Below the pieces are notes generated by a model. The model was not told where the DNA came from. It saw nothing but the letters and a program-made list of their open reading frames with translations, and searched no databases. 64,000 nucleotides of DNA from Posidonia oceanica. Lineage: Eukaryota; Streptophyta; Magnoliopsida; Alismatales; Posidoniaceae. Location: the NCBI GenBank assembly GCA_037176725.1, contig JAZBRS010000044.1:496001-560000 (forward strand), given 5' to 3'. Made by a program: the position numbers and the translations under genes. This document shows, in pieces, positions 33,846 to 46,000 of this stretch (position 1 is the first letter of the stretch; each line of letters opens with the position of its first letter).

Positions 33846-35156
33846 TGCTGACCTAGAGCGCGTGAGAACAGGGCTGCGACGGGTGTTCAAACGGTGATTC
33901 CTAATAGGAGCTATCGTCGCAAAGGCGGATAGCTCAGAAGGGGGAATGGTCGCGAATAAGGTCGCAACAGGGGTGCCAACAAAGGTCGGTACTCAAGCTC
34001 TAGCAAGGGGAACTCGCTTACCGATCACTGGTGACACAAACAAAAGGAAACTGGGGTTAGAAACTGAAAAGATGAATGCAAATGAGTTAAGTTAAATGGC
34101 ATGAATGATATGTATGCTTTCTAGTATGCCCCCCTTACCTAACTAGTGTATCTTAGCAGGTGATCTACTTCGGGTATCCCTGGGTGTACGGGTCACTGAC
34201 TCAGGTCAGAAAAGTAGGTTCCCTGCCTAACTCCTGGCCCAAAGCTCAGGAAATGACAGGGTGGTGCGTTGGTGGCCTCTACCCCGCCAAAGCGTGGGTG
34301 GTACCCTCTACTAACACCGACACGACCCCCGGACAAGGGGGACAGACCGGCTGACTCACGCCACGCTCAAAGCGGTGGAACAAGAGGCTGGGACTGTCCT
34401 TCGCAGACTAAATAGGTGGACTCAGATGAGAAGATGCATGCCCTATATGATGCTTATGCAAATGATTAAAGTCTTTTATCTTGCGCATTTTATTAACCAA
34501 AGGGGGTGAAGGATTGTTTGAAGTCTCTAGTTACTCCTAGAAGTTCCTTTTACTTGCCATTTTTAGTTAACCATGGGGAGAGCAAACAAGTCTCTACTAT
34601 CCTAGGCATGGCAAGTGCGAAAGGGAAGAAAATCAGTCAGACATGGCAGGCAAACAACATACAACACAGCAAAAGGCAAGTGCATGGCATGTGCGAGTGT
34701 TCGTGGGCATGATAGTGAAGAAAAAGCATTCATCATGTCAAAAGGCATATATGCAAGGCATGTGCGTGCGTAGTGACATAGCAAAGGTGTAAGAGAAGCA
34801 TTCAGCATTCAAAAAGCATGCATTGTTGCCAAACAAGTATGTAGACATGCATTGTGCGAGAGATAAAGCAATAATAAGCAAGCAAGACAAGGAAGATAAA
34901 GATAAGTAAGCTGTAAAGCAAGTAAGAGTAGAAGCAAGGAAACGAGTAAATAAACAAGCAATAGAGGCAAAGCGAAGCAAAATAGAGCGCAAACCGAGGC
35001 AAAGGAGGTGCGAAACCCAAGCAAAGTAGCCACGAGGCGACTCGCTAGGAGTTTGCACAGAAAAAGCGAGCGAAACAGGCAAAGAAGGCACAAAAGGCAG
35101 ACAAAGCAAGCAAATCCCAAGCAAGCGAAAGCGGAGGCGAAAGCCGGAGTCTAGCA
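33846..35156 (-). other. Leader of Element B between primer binding site and gag
   Basis: Non-coding 1.3 kb. In the sense direction the first part is T- and C-rich. Acceptor-like sequences lie shortly before gag: TTTGTTTGTGTCACCAG ending at 34028 and CATCTTTTCAG ending at 34064. They may close an intron opened in the LTR. No upstream gene is evident. Confidence 0.6.
34028..34050 (-). promoter_or_regulatory. Candidate splice acceptor upstream of gag, Element B
   Basis: A pyrimidine-rich run ending CACCAG, 183 nt before the gag ATG. Element C has TTTATTTGTTTTGCAG 138 nt before its gag ATG. Confidence 0.45.
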
Positions 35157-35174
35157 TCCCCAGCGGAGTCGCCA
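35157..35174 (-). other. Primer binding site of Element B (tRNA-Arg)
   Basis: The minus strand reads TGGCGACTCCGCTGGGGA, one base after the LTR end TACA. It is complementary to the CCA-tailed 3' end of plant tRNA-Arg(ACG) as I know it, with one mismatch (CTCCGC for CTCTGC). Confidence 0.85.
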
Positions 35175-35175
35175 C

Positions 35176-38100
35176 TGTAGTAATCCCAATCAGAATCAGG
35201 CTTACTATTAGCGGTGATGATCCGAGGAGGAGGGCTCAACTCGAAAACACTTAAAAAAGGAAGAAAAGGTAAGAAAAGGAGAAGATAAGACAATTCAGAG
35301 TCGCCACCGTGTCTATTATCGGGAGACAAGGAAAACCTGGGGAAATGCGTGAATTAACACGCAAAACCGAGCGAGAAATGCAAAGCGAAGCAATGCAGAG
35401 GAAAACAAATGCAAATACATGCAAATGAGATGACTCATGCCTAGGATAAGGGCGATATGGTCATTGCAGGCCAAAAGACTCGGCAAGGACTCCTATTACG
35501 CGCGGGGAAGGTGTTAGGCACCCCCGACACGCCCGAGAATCGGTCTTTCAAGGCTTACGCTCGCATACGCAGGGAAATGCAGGTTTGAATGCCTAAATGC
35601 CAATGAATGCCTGAATGAATGCTCATAGGTGTGCTCTAAGTGGTAGGATGCAATGCAAGGAAAGTAAACGTGCTGTCTAAGTGCTCAGCAGCGCTGTCAG
35701 TGTTCCGAACCGGGCGAAACCTGGTTCGTGAGAACTCCAGGCAGTAAGCATCATTGCCCTATATGCAAATGCAAGCGAAAAAGCAAAACAACGGTAAATC
35801 CATGCAGATGCAAGCGACATGCAAGAGAAAACGGCGCAAAGCACGCGAAACAATGCAAGAAACGAGAGCGACACGCAAAATGGTGCAAGAAAACAAGATG
35901 GGCACGCAAAACAATACCAGAAACAAAACGGGCACGCGAAACAGTGCCAAAAGCGAGGCGGGCACGCAAAACGGTGCAAGGAAACAAGATGGGCACGCGA
36001 AACGGTGCCAAAAGCGAAGCGGGCATGCAAAACGGCGCCGAAAACAAAGCAGGCGCGCAAAACGACGCAAAAGACAAGGCAGGCATGCGAAACGGTGCCA
36101 AAAACAAAGCGGGCGCGTAAAACGGCGCAAAAGACAAAGCAGACACGCAAAACGGTGCCAAAAACGAAGCAAAACCTCGGCAAAACCAAGCGGATGCAAA
36201 TGCAAGGGAAAAGAATAAGGGAAGCGAAAGGAGAAACGAAACAACGTGTGTGTGAGAACAGACGCTGTTTGAGGGTCGCACAGAGTAGGTGTGAAGACCT
36301 ACAATGGGGAGAACAAGCAAGTGAAGGGATTACCACCGCTTTGTGACTGTTTTCCACTAAACCGCTCCACGATGTGTCCCGCACGCTGCCCAAAGGTCGC
36401 GGTGCGATCGGATCGTGGAAAAGGTGGAAGAGAGTCGCAATAAGTGGTGAATCCAGAGGAAACACAACACAAGACACTTGGGAATACGCGAAAGGAGGAA
36501 CGGAATTGATAGGTAAGAAGAGGAAGTCCTATTCTACATGCCCGAGGAGACAAAAAGCGAAAACGATGCATGCAATGCAAATGGTATGCAAACGAATGTT
36601 GTGTAGGGGTTCAGAAGGACTTACCTGGAGAATCTGAGACCTGATCTGAGATCTGCTCGGTCCATGCTGAAGAGCGCTCCACCGGGGTCGTCCGGGTAGC
36701 TTGCTTGAGAAGATCCAACGGCCGAATTGGAAGATATCACAGCTTCAAGGCAGAGGGGCCAGAACAAGGGAGAAGAACAGATCTAAGTGTACAGGGGGTC
36801 CTAGAGGTGTGCAAACAGGTCCTCGCATGTAAATGGGAGCTAAAGAAGCTTTAAGTGTGTGCAGAGGATGCAAAAAGCTAGGATGCATGAATGCAATGCA
36901 TGCAGAAAGCAAGAAAAGACTTAGGGGGGATTTTTCAGAAGATTGGGGTCTCAAATGCAATTTTTGAAAAGATGGGGGTCTAAATGCAAAAGTTTTGAAA
37001 AGTTTGGGGCTTTCATGCAAGGATTTTGAAAAAAGGAGGGTCTGAATGCAATTTTGCAAAAGACAGGGTTTAAAATGCAATTTTCCAAAAGGGGTATGCA
37101 TCAGGACAAGTTTTGAAATCATGTGGCAAGTTGAAATGCAATTTTGAAATCTTTAGGGTCTAAAATGCAATTTTCCCAGAGAAACAGGGTCCTAAGTAGT
37201 CTGGGAATGCAAATGGGGGATTTACATGCAATTTTTCAAACATGTGGGGCTAAAATGCAATTTTTGAAGCAAAATATGCATTTAAATGATTTTTATAAGC
37301 ATGCAGAGGACCTATGTGTAATTTTCAAATCATGTAGGGTCAAAAATGCAATTTTGAAGCAAAATATGCATTAAAGGGGCAGACAGAGGACTGACATGCA
37401 ATTTTTAAAATATGTAAGGTCAAAAATGCAATTTAATAAGCTAAATATGCATTTAAATGACTACTGTGCATTAGAAAGGACCTATATGCAAAAATCAGAA
37501 AACAGAAGGGGAAAAATGCAATGCAACAAGCAAAAATGAAAAATAAAACCTAAGTTCTACAGGATAGAGGACCAGAATGCAAAAGCAGAAAACAAAAGGG
37601 ACCTGGAATGCAATTTTATATGGCAAACTATATGCATTAAATCTAATTAAACTACTGCAAGACTTAAGTGCAAAAATCAAAAACTGGAGGGCCAAAGTCT
37701 AACTTATTTCTGAAGGAAAGCACAGTAAATGGACCAGAAAGCAAATAAGGAGAACTACAGACATTTCATGCAATTTAATATAGTTTCAGTTCAGAAATCA
37801 GCAGATTAAATCAAATAAAGGACTGGAATGCAAAATAGCAAGAATTCAGACCAGAAATGCAATATTTAACGAAAAACTTAGATAATTGGAAAATAAAGGA
37901 ACAGTGTAAAGGCCGGCGGCCATGGACACTGTAGCAGCAAGCTGCCAGCGTCCATGAACGCCGGCACAGGGATGCTGGAGCAGCGCAGGCCGGCGGGGAG
38001 GCATCTCCAGGTCCTGACGGAGGTCGGACGACATTCGGCGGAGCTTGACGCGGGCTGGAGCGAGCCGGAGAGGCCACCGGAGATCTGCAGAGCTTCAGAA

Positions 38101-41095
38101 GCGCGTTCCGGGCGATCGACGCGACGACGCGGCGATCTGAAGGCCGGAGCGTGTTCCTGAGACTCGTGCGGATCAAAGGGTGCCGCTGGAACGTTGTTCT
38201 GCTGACCGGAGCAGAGGGACGCGCGGAGAGACTCGCCGGAGAAGACGACTCTGGCCGGAGAGGCCACCGGCATAGGAGCGAAGAAAAACCTACTCTAAGG
38301 GGGGGGGGGGAAGCAAGAGGGGAAGAAGATTATGCTAAAGGAGTAAGAGTTTACCTGTTTCCGTGGCTGGGAAGTCCTCCCGACGCAGGCAGTTTCAGAC
38401 GTCGCCGGTGGAGTTCGTCCGGCGAGAGGAGGGGGCGTCGATGGCTCGAGACGGCTCGGATCTCCTCAGAGCGACCCTCCGGAGCTTCCTGGATGCTTGG
38501 AAGGCTGCTGCGAAGACCGGAGGAAGATTCGGCTGATCTTGGGTTCACAGAGGCAGCCGGAGACCGGGGAGAGTGTCCGCTGCTCCTCAGGCCGGATGGG
38601 ATCTTCTGGAAGATTGCTGGGGGTCTGGTGAAGGGTTCTAGGCAGTTGAATTGGGTTTTGGGAGGCTGTGGGTGGAGTTTGTAGGCCGGTCGATTTTCTG
38701 GTCAGAGAGGGAGGTAACTGTTTGTGGTGGAAGGTTCGGCCTGTGAAGGGGGAGAAGGCTGAAGGCTGGGTGTCTTGGAGAGGTGGAGTTCAGGCGAGTG
38801 ACAGGGGAAAGTTTGGGACGGTTGGAAGGTCTGTGGTGGTGGGAATTTCAGGAGAGGTGGCGTTGGGTTGCAGTTGGCTTCTGCGGTAGAAATTCGGGTG
38901 AATTCGGGGTGTTTTCAGGAATGGAAAGGCCGTGGAAGGGTGGAGGAGGAATGCTGGGACTCTGGGTGGATTTGGGGGATGAAATGGAAGAGAATTGGAG
39001 GCTGGAACGGGCTCGTTTCAGGGGAATGGGAAAGAGGAAGTTCTGCTGAATTCAGAGGGAGAAGAAGGGGAAGCTTGCTGGGGAATTCTCTCTGGATTTC
39101 AGCTCTCTCTCTCGGACGGCAAAAGGGCATTGGAGGAGGGGCTAAAGGGCTGGCTTTATCTGCTGCCCTCTGGCTTGCTCGCGCGCTCTGGAATTCAAAT
39201 TCCACCGGCGCCGTCCACTGCAGCTGTGGGAGACGAGCAGCTGGCGAGATGACAGGCAGTTAATGCCTCCCGGAAAAGGTGCTGAGAGAAGAGAGAGGAG
39301 CGGCGAGCTGTTGCTGGATTGGACGGAGAGGGAAGAAGTTGAATTTTGAAAGGAGGAGGGAGCGCTATGCAGCTCGCGGGAGGAGGAGAAAAAATGCAGA
39401 GGAAGAAGAAGGAAGAGGAAGAAGGAGGGAAGCGGGCCGGGCCGCGAGCCGGAGGAGAAAGAAAAAAAAAGAAAAAAAGGAAAGAAGGGAAGGGTGGACG
39501 GGCTGGACTGGGCCCAGCAGGAGAAGAGGAAAGGAAGAGAAATAGGAAGAAAAGAGAAAGAGAGGAGAAAAAGTGGGGAAATAAATAAGGTAAAAATAAA
39601 ATAAAAATTAGCAAAAATATTAGAATGATTGTGTTGTAAGTTAGGATCTTGATTAAATTTTTAATGACTGTTTTTAGTTGATTAATTCTGGTTTTAGAGG
39701 GATTTTGGGTTTGGTTAGGGTTTTAAGGGTTTTCTTTGTTTTTAATTTGTTTTCCATTTTGATTAAGTGTTTGTTAAACCTCTTAAATTATTTTTCCATT
39801 GTGTTTTTCTTGTTAAGTATTTGGGATTTTAGTGAGGATTTTTTAAAGTTTATTTTTAGATTAATTAGAGTGAGTTTTGGGCTTTTGATTTTAGTCTTTT
39901 TAGGATTCTTCTTAAGTCTTTTTTTTGAATTACACTTTTGATTTTTTATTTGTTAAGTTTTCTTGATGTTTTTTAGTTAAGTTTCTTCTTGATGGATTAA
40001 GTGTTTTAAAATCTTTTTAATTTGCTTCTCATTTTCTTTTTTAATTAAGTTCTTAAATTGTTCTTCTTAGGTTTGTTAAGTTTAAGCTTTCCATTAATTA
40101 TTTGTCTTGGTGTTTTTAATTGTTTTACTTCTTCTTAGGGTTTGTTTTTAGGTTATTTTGATAGGGTTTTCACTTTTGGTTGGTTTTGATTATATTTTAG
40201 TTTTTTCCTTGATTTTACAGCATTTTCTTTTGGTTATTTTGTATTTTTTAGGTTACACTCCTTGATTTTCCATTTTAGCTAATTTTAGTTGGGTTTAGGT
40301 TTTTAATTGTTTGTTTAATGTTTTTAATTATTTTTCTTAGGGTTCTGGTTTATTTCCCTTTAATTTTAGATTTTTAGGGATTTTTAAGGGTTTTTCTGGG
40401 TTTTAGCAAAAGAAAGAAAAAGGAAAAGAGAAGGGAGAAGAAAAGGAAAAAAAGGAAGAATAAAGGGGAAAGAGGTGAGTTGGAGGAGAATAATTTTTAA
40501 AAGTCAGGGAAAATGCTAAAAATAAGGTAAAAATAGAAATAAGATAGAGAAGAGATAGAAGCACAAAGGGGGCCCACAGCCAGGCAAGAAAAAGAGAGAG
40601 AAGGGGATGAAAAGAGGAAGGATAATCAAGAGAGAGAGAGAGGAGAGAGAAAAGAATAATCTAGGAGAGAGAAAAGGATAATTTAGGTAAAAGGAAGGCT
40701 TAGAAGTTTTGAAATGGGGTGAAAATTGGGGAGTGTGTAGCCTACGATTTCTAGTGTTCCTTCTAGGGCTTTGGTTTAGTTTTGAGAAGGTTTTGGAAGG
40801 GTTTTGAGGTGTAGAAAAAGGGTGGTTTCACCTAAGTTTTCTAGGATTTTTGGGAATGGTTTTGGACTGAAAGTTTTTAAGGGTTTGGGTAGGTTTGCTA
40901 AGTAGGGGTTGATAGGTTTTCCTACGGTTCTTGGGCAGGTTTTGGGCTTGGGAAGAGGGTGTAGGCTTAGGTCAAGTTAGGCTTGTTTTGAAGGGTGAGA
41001 TGAAGAGGGTTGGGGGTTGTTTTGACCTAGGTTTAGATCCAGAAGCCACCAGAAGGTCCCAAATGATCCGAGCCTGTCAAGATGGGGTGTCAACA
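35176..41095 (-). repeat. 5' LTR of Element B (5920 bp)
   Basis: Starts TGTTGACACCCC at 41095 and ends GGGATTACTACA at 35176. Same order of segments as the 3' LTR: AT-rich part 40410-39590, GC-rich part 38640-37910 ending at donor 1 (38354), T-rich part 37790-36920, donor 2 (36624), stem-loop array 36175-35820, conserved block 35549-35482. The promoter is expected upstream of the GC-rich part; I could not place a TATA box. Confidence 0.95.
35820..36175. repeat. 30-bp stem-loop tandem array in the 5' LTR of Element B
   Basis: Same unit as 14150-14660 with about five fewer copies, which accounts for most of the 144-bp length difference between the two LTRs. Confidence 0.88.
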
Positions 41096-41100
41096 CCTGG
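41096..41100. repeat. Target site duplication of Element B, right copy
   Basis: CCTGG directly after GTGTCAACA, the minus-strand 5' terminus of Element B. Identical to 13504-13508. Confidence 0.95.
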
Positions 41101-43319
41101 CTGTGGGCCCCCTTTGTGCTTCTATCTCTTCTCTATCTTATTTCTATTTTTACCTTATTTTTAGCATTTTCCCTGACTTTTAAAAATTATTCTCCTCCAA
41201 CTCATCTCTTTCCCCTTTATTCTTCCTTTTTTTCCTTTTCTTCTCCCTTCTCTTTTCCTTTTTCTTTCTTTTGCTAAAACCCATAAAAACCCTTAAAAAA
41301 ATCCCTAAAACTCTAAATGTAAAGGGAAATAAATCAGAACCCTAATAAAAATAATTAAAAACATTAAACAAACAATTAAAAACCTAAACCCAACTAAAAT
41401 TAGCTAAAATGGAAAATCAAGGAGTGTAACCTAAAAAATACAAAATAACCAAAATAAAATGCTGTAAAATCAAGGAAAAAACTAAAATATAATCAAAACC
41501 AACCAAAAGTGAAAACCCTATCAAAATAACCTAAAAACAAACCCTAAGAAGAAGTAAAACAATTAAAAACACCAAGACAAATAATTAATGGAAAGCTTGA
41601 ACTTAACAAACCAAAGAAGAACAATTTAAGAACTTAATTAAAAAAGAAAATGAGAAGAAAATTAAAAAGATTTTAAAACACTTAATCCATCAAGAAGAAA
41701 CTTAACTAAAAAACATCAAGAAAACTTAACAAATAAAAAATCAAAAGTGTAATTCAAAAAAAGACTTAAGAAGAATCCTAAAAAGACTAAAATCAAAAGC
41801 CCAAAACTCTCTCTAATTAATCTAAAAATAAACTTTAAAAAATCCTCACTAAAATCCCAAATACTTAACAGGAAAAACACAATGGAAAAATAATTTAAAA
41901 GGTTTAACAAACACTTAATCAAAATGGAAAACAAATTAAAAACAAAGAAAACCCTTAAAACCCTAACCAAACCCAAAACCCCTCTAAAACTAGAATTAAT
42001 CAACTAAAAACAGTCATTAAAAATTTAATCAAGATCCTAACTTACAACACAATCATTCTAATATTTTTGCTAATTTTTATTTTATTTTTACCTTATTTAT
42101 TTCCCCTCTTTTTCTCCTCTCTTTCTCTTTTCTTCCTATTTCTCTTCCTTTCCTCTTCTCCTACTGGGCCCAGTCCAGCCCTTCCACCCTTCCCTTCTTT
42201 CCTTTTTTTCTTTTTTTTTCTTTCTCCTTCGGCTCGCGGCCCGGCCCGCTTCCCTCCTTCTTCCTCTTCCTTCTTCTTCCTCTGCGTTTTTTCTCCTCCT
42301 CCCGCGAGTTGCACAGTGCTCCCTCCTCCTTTCAAAATTCAACTTCTTCCCTCTCCGTCCAATCCAGCAACAGCTCGCCGCTCCTCTCTCTTCTCTCAGC
42401 ACCTTTTCCGGGAGGCATTAACTGCCTGTCATCTCGCCGGCTGCTCGTCTCCCTCAGCTGCAGTGGACGGCGCCGGTGGAATTTGAATTCCAGAGCACGC
42501 GAGCAAGCCAGAGGGCAGCAGATAAAGCCAGCCCTTTAGCCCCTCCTCCAATGCCCTTTTGCCGTCCGAGAGAGAGAGCTGAAATCCAGAGAGAATTCCC
42601 CGGCAAGCTTCCCCTTCTTCTCCCTCTGAATTCAGCAGAACTTCCTCTTTCCCATTCCCCTGAAACGAGCCCGTTCCAGCCTCCAATTCTCTTCCATTTC
42701 ATCCCCCAAATCCACCCAGAGTCCCAGCATTCCTCCTCCACCCTTCCACGGCCTTTCCATTCCTGAAAACACCCCGAATTCACCCGAATTTCTACCGCAG
42801 AAGCCAACTGCAACCCAACGCCACCTCTCCTGAAATTCCCACCACCACAGACCTTCCAACCGTCCCAAACTTTCCCCTGTCACTCGCCTGAACTCCACCT
42901 CTCCAAGACACCCAGCCTTCAGCCTTCTCCCCCTTCACAGGCCGAACCTTCCACCACAAACAGTTACCTCCCTCTCTGACCAGAAAATCGACCGGCCTAC
43001 AAACTCCACCCACAGCCTCCCAAAACCCAATTCAACTGCCCAGAACCCTTCACCAGACCCCCAGCAATCTTCCAGAAGATCCCATCCGGCCTGAGGAGCA
43101 GCGGACACTCTCCCCGGTCTCCGGCTGCCTCTGTGAACCCAAGATCAGCCGAATCTTCCTCCGGTCTTCGCAGCAGCCTTCCAAGCATCCAGGAAGCTCC
43201 GGAGGGTCGCTCTGAGGAGATCCGAGCCGTCTCGAGCCATCGACGCCCCCTCCTCTCGCCGGACGAACTCCACCGGCGACCTCTGAAACTGCCTGCGTCG
43301 GGAGGACTTCCCAGCCACG

Positions 43320-43332
43320 GAAACAGGTAAAC
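43320..43332 (+). promoter_or_regulatory. Candidate splice donor 1 in the 3' LTR of Element A
   Basis: GGAAACAG then GTAAACTC, with GT at 43327-43328, at a sharp change from GC-rich to T-rich sequence, which is how plant exon-intron borders usually look. Confidence 0.5.
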
Positions 43333-45509
43333 TCTTACTCCTTTAGCATAATCTTCTTCCTCTCTTGCTTTCCCCCCCCCTTAGAGTAGGTTTTTCTTCG
43401 CTCCTGCGCCGGTGGCCTCTCCGGCCAGAGTCGTCTTCTCCGGCGAGTCTCTCCGCACGTCCCTCCACTCCGGTCAGCAGAACAGCGTTCCAGCGGCACC
43501 CTCCGGTCCGCACGAGTCTCAGGAACACACTTCGGCCTTCAGATCGCCACGTCGCCGCGTCGATCGCCCGTAACGCGCTTCTGAAGCTCTGCAGATCTCC
43601 GGTGGCCTCTCCGGCTCGCTCCAGCCCGCGTCAAGCTCTGCCGAATGTCGTCCGACCTCCGTCAGGACCTGGAGATGCCTCCCCGCCGGCCTGCGCTGCT
43701 CCAGCATCCCTGTGCCGGCGTTCATGGACGCTGGCAGCTTGCTGCTACAGTGTCCATGGCCGCCGGCCTTTACACTGTTCCTTTATTTTCTAGTTATCTA
43801 AGTTTTTCGTTAAATATTGCATTTCTGGTCTGAATTCTTGCTATTTTGCATTCCAGTCCTTTATTTGATTTAATCTGCTGATTTTTGAACTGAAACTATA
43901 TTAAATTGCATGAAATGTCTGTAGTTCTCCTTATTTGCTTTCTGGTCCATTTACTGTGCTTTCCTTCAGAAATAAGTTAGACTTTGGCCCTCCAGTTTTT
44001 GATTTTTGCACTTAAGTCTTGCAGTAGTTTAATTAGATTTAATGCATATAGTTTGCCATATAAAATTGCATTCCAGGTCCCTTTTGTTTTCTGCTTTTGC
44101 ATTCTGGTCCTCTATCCTGTAGAACTTAGGTTTTATTTTTCATTTTTGCTTGTTGCATTGCATTTTTCCCCTTCTGTTTTCTGATTTTTGCATATAGGTC
44201 CTTTCTAATGCACAGTAGTCATTTAAATGCATATTTAGCTTATTAAATTGCATTTTTGACCTTACATATTTTAAAAATTGCATGTCAGTCCTCTGTCTGC
44301 CCCTTTAATGCATATTTTGCTTCAAAATTGCATTTTTGACCCTACATGATTTGAAAATTACACATAGGTCCTCTGCATGCTTATAAAAATCATTTAAATG
44401 CATATTTTGCTTCAAAAATTGCATTTTAGCCCCACATGTTTGAAAAATTGCATGTAAATCCCCCATTTGCATTCCCAGACTACTTAGGACCCTGTTTCTC
44501 TGGGAAAATTGCATTTTAGACCCTAAAGATTTCAAAATTGCATTTCAACTTGCCACATGATTTCAAAACTTGTCCTGATGCATACCCCTTTTGGAAAATT
44601 GCATTTTAAACCCTGTCTTTTGCAAAATTGCATTCAGACCCTCCTTTTTTCAAAATCCTTGCATGAAAGCCCCAAACTTTTCAAAACTTTTGCATTTAGA
44701 CCCCCATCTTTTCAAAAATTGCATTTGAGACCCCAATCTTCTGAAAAATCCCCCCTAAGTCTTTTCTTGCTTTCTGCATGCATTGCATTCATGCATCCTA
44801 GCTTTTTGCATCCTCTGCACACACTTAAAGCTTCTTTAGCTCACATTTACATGGGAGGACCTGTTTGCACACCTCTAGGACCCCCTGTACACTTAGATCT
44901 GTTCTTCTCCCCTGTTCTGGCCCCTCTGCCTTGAAGCTGTGATATCTTCCAATCCGGCCGTTGGATCTTCTCAAGCAAGCTACCCGGACGACCCCGGTGG
45001 AGCGCTCTTCAGCATGGACCGAGCAGATCTCAGATCAGGTCTCAGATTCTCCAGATAAGTCCTTCTGAACCCCTACACAGCATTCGTTTGCATACCATTT
45101 GCATTGCATGCATCGTTTTCGCTTTTTGTCTCCTCGGGCATGTAGAATAGGACTTCCTCTTCTTACCTATCAATTCCGTTCCTCCTTTCGCCTATTCCCA
45201 AGTGTCTTGTGTTGTGTTTCCTCTGGATTCACCACTTATTGCGACTCTCTTCCACCTTTTCCACGATCCGATCGCACCGCGAGCTTTGGACAGCGTGCAG
45301 GACACATCGTGGAGCGGTTTAGTGGAAAACAGTCACAAAGCGGTGGTAATCCCTTCACTTGCTTGTTCTCCCCATTGTAGGTTTTCACACCTACTCTGTG
45401 CGACCCTCAAACAGCGTCTGTTCTCACACACGTGCTGTTTCGTTTCTCTTTTCGCTTCCCTTATTCTTTTCCCTTGCATTTGCATCCGCATGGTTTTGCC
45501 GAGGTTTTG

Positions 45510-46000
45510 CTTCGTTTTTGGCACCGTTTTGCGTGTCTGCTTTGTCTTTTGCGCCGTTTTGCGCGCCTGCTTTGTTTTTGGCACCGTTTTGCCTGCCTGC
45601 CTTGTCTTTTGCGCCGTTTTGTGCGCCCGCTTTGTTTTTGGCACCGTTTCGCGTACCCGCCTTGTCTTTTGCGCCGTTTTGCGTGCTCGCTCTGCTTTTG
45701 GCACCGTTTTGCGTGCCTGCTTTGTCTTTTGCGCCGTTTTACGCGCCCGCTTTGTTTTCGGCGCCGTTTTGCATGCCCGCTTTGTTTTTGGCACCGTTTT
45801 GCGTGCCCGCTTCGCTTTTGGCACCGTTTTGCGTGCCCATCTTGTTTCCTTGCACCGTTTTGCGTGCCCGCCTCGCTTTTGGCACCGTTTCGTGTGCCCG
45901 TTTTGTTTCTGGTATTGTTTTGCATGCCCGTCTTGTTTTCTTGCACCGTTTTGCGTGCCGCTCTCATTTCTTGCATTGTTTCGCATGCTTTGGGCCGTTT
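45510..46000. repeat. 30-bp stem-loop tandem array in the LTR of Element A
   Basis: In the sense direction the units read TTTTTGGCACCGTTTTGC and GTGCCCGCTTTG, with GGCAC/GTGCC stems around CGTTTTGC. Confidence 0.9.

Larger units (their letters stand above)
13509..41095 (-). mobile_element. Element B: complete 27.6-kb Tat-lineage Ty3/Gypsy retrotransposon nested in Element A
   Basis: Read on the minus strand: 5' LTR (41095-35176), primer binding site (35174-35157), leader, gag-pol (33845-25035), spacer, accessory gene (23568-22366), repeat-rich 3' UTR, polypurine tract (19585-19576) and 3' LTR (19572-13509). Termini are TG...CA, and the 5-bp duplication CCTGG flanks both ends. Removing B and one CCTGG restores a continuous LTR of Element A. 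Comparing about 430 bp at the inner ends of the two LTRs by eye gives about a dozen differences, roughly 3%, which suggests insertion on a scale of a million years. B is unusually long because of 6-kb LTRs and about 3 kb of 3' UTR repeats. Confidence 0.96.

Noticed and set aside
33846..33890. Gag start 15 codons upstream at 33890
   Set aside because: That codon is TTG. The ATG at 33845 starts MAQ, as does the independent gag of Element C.
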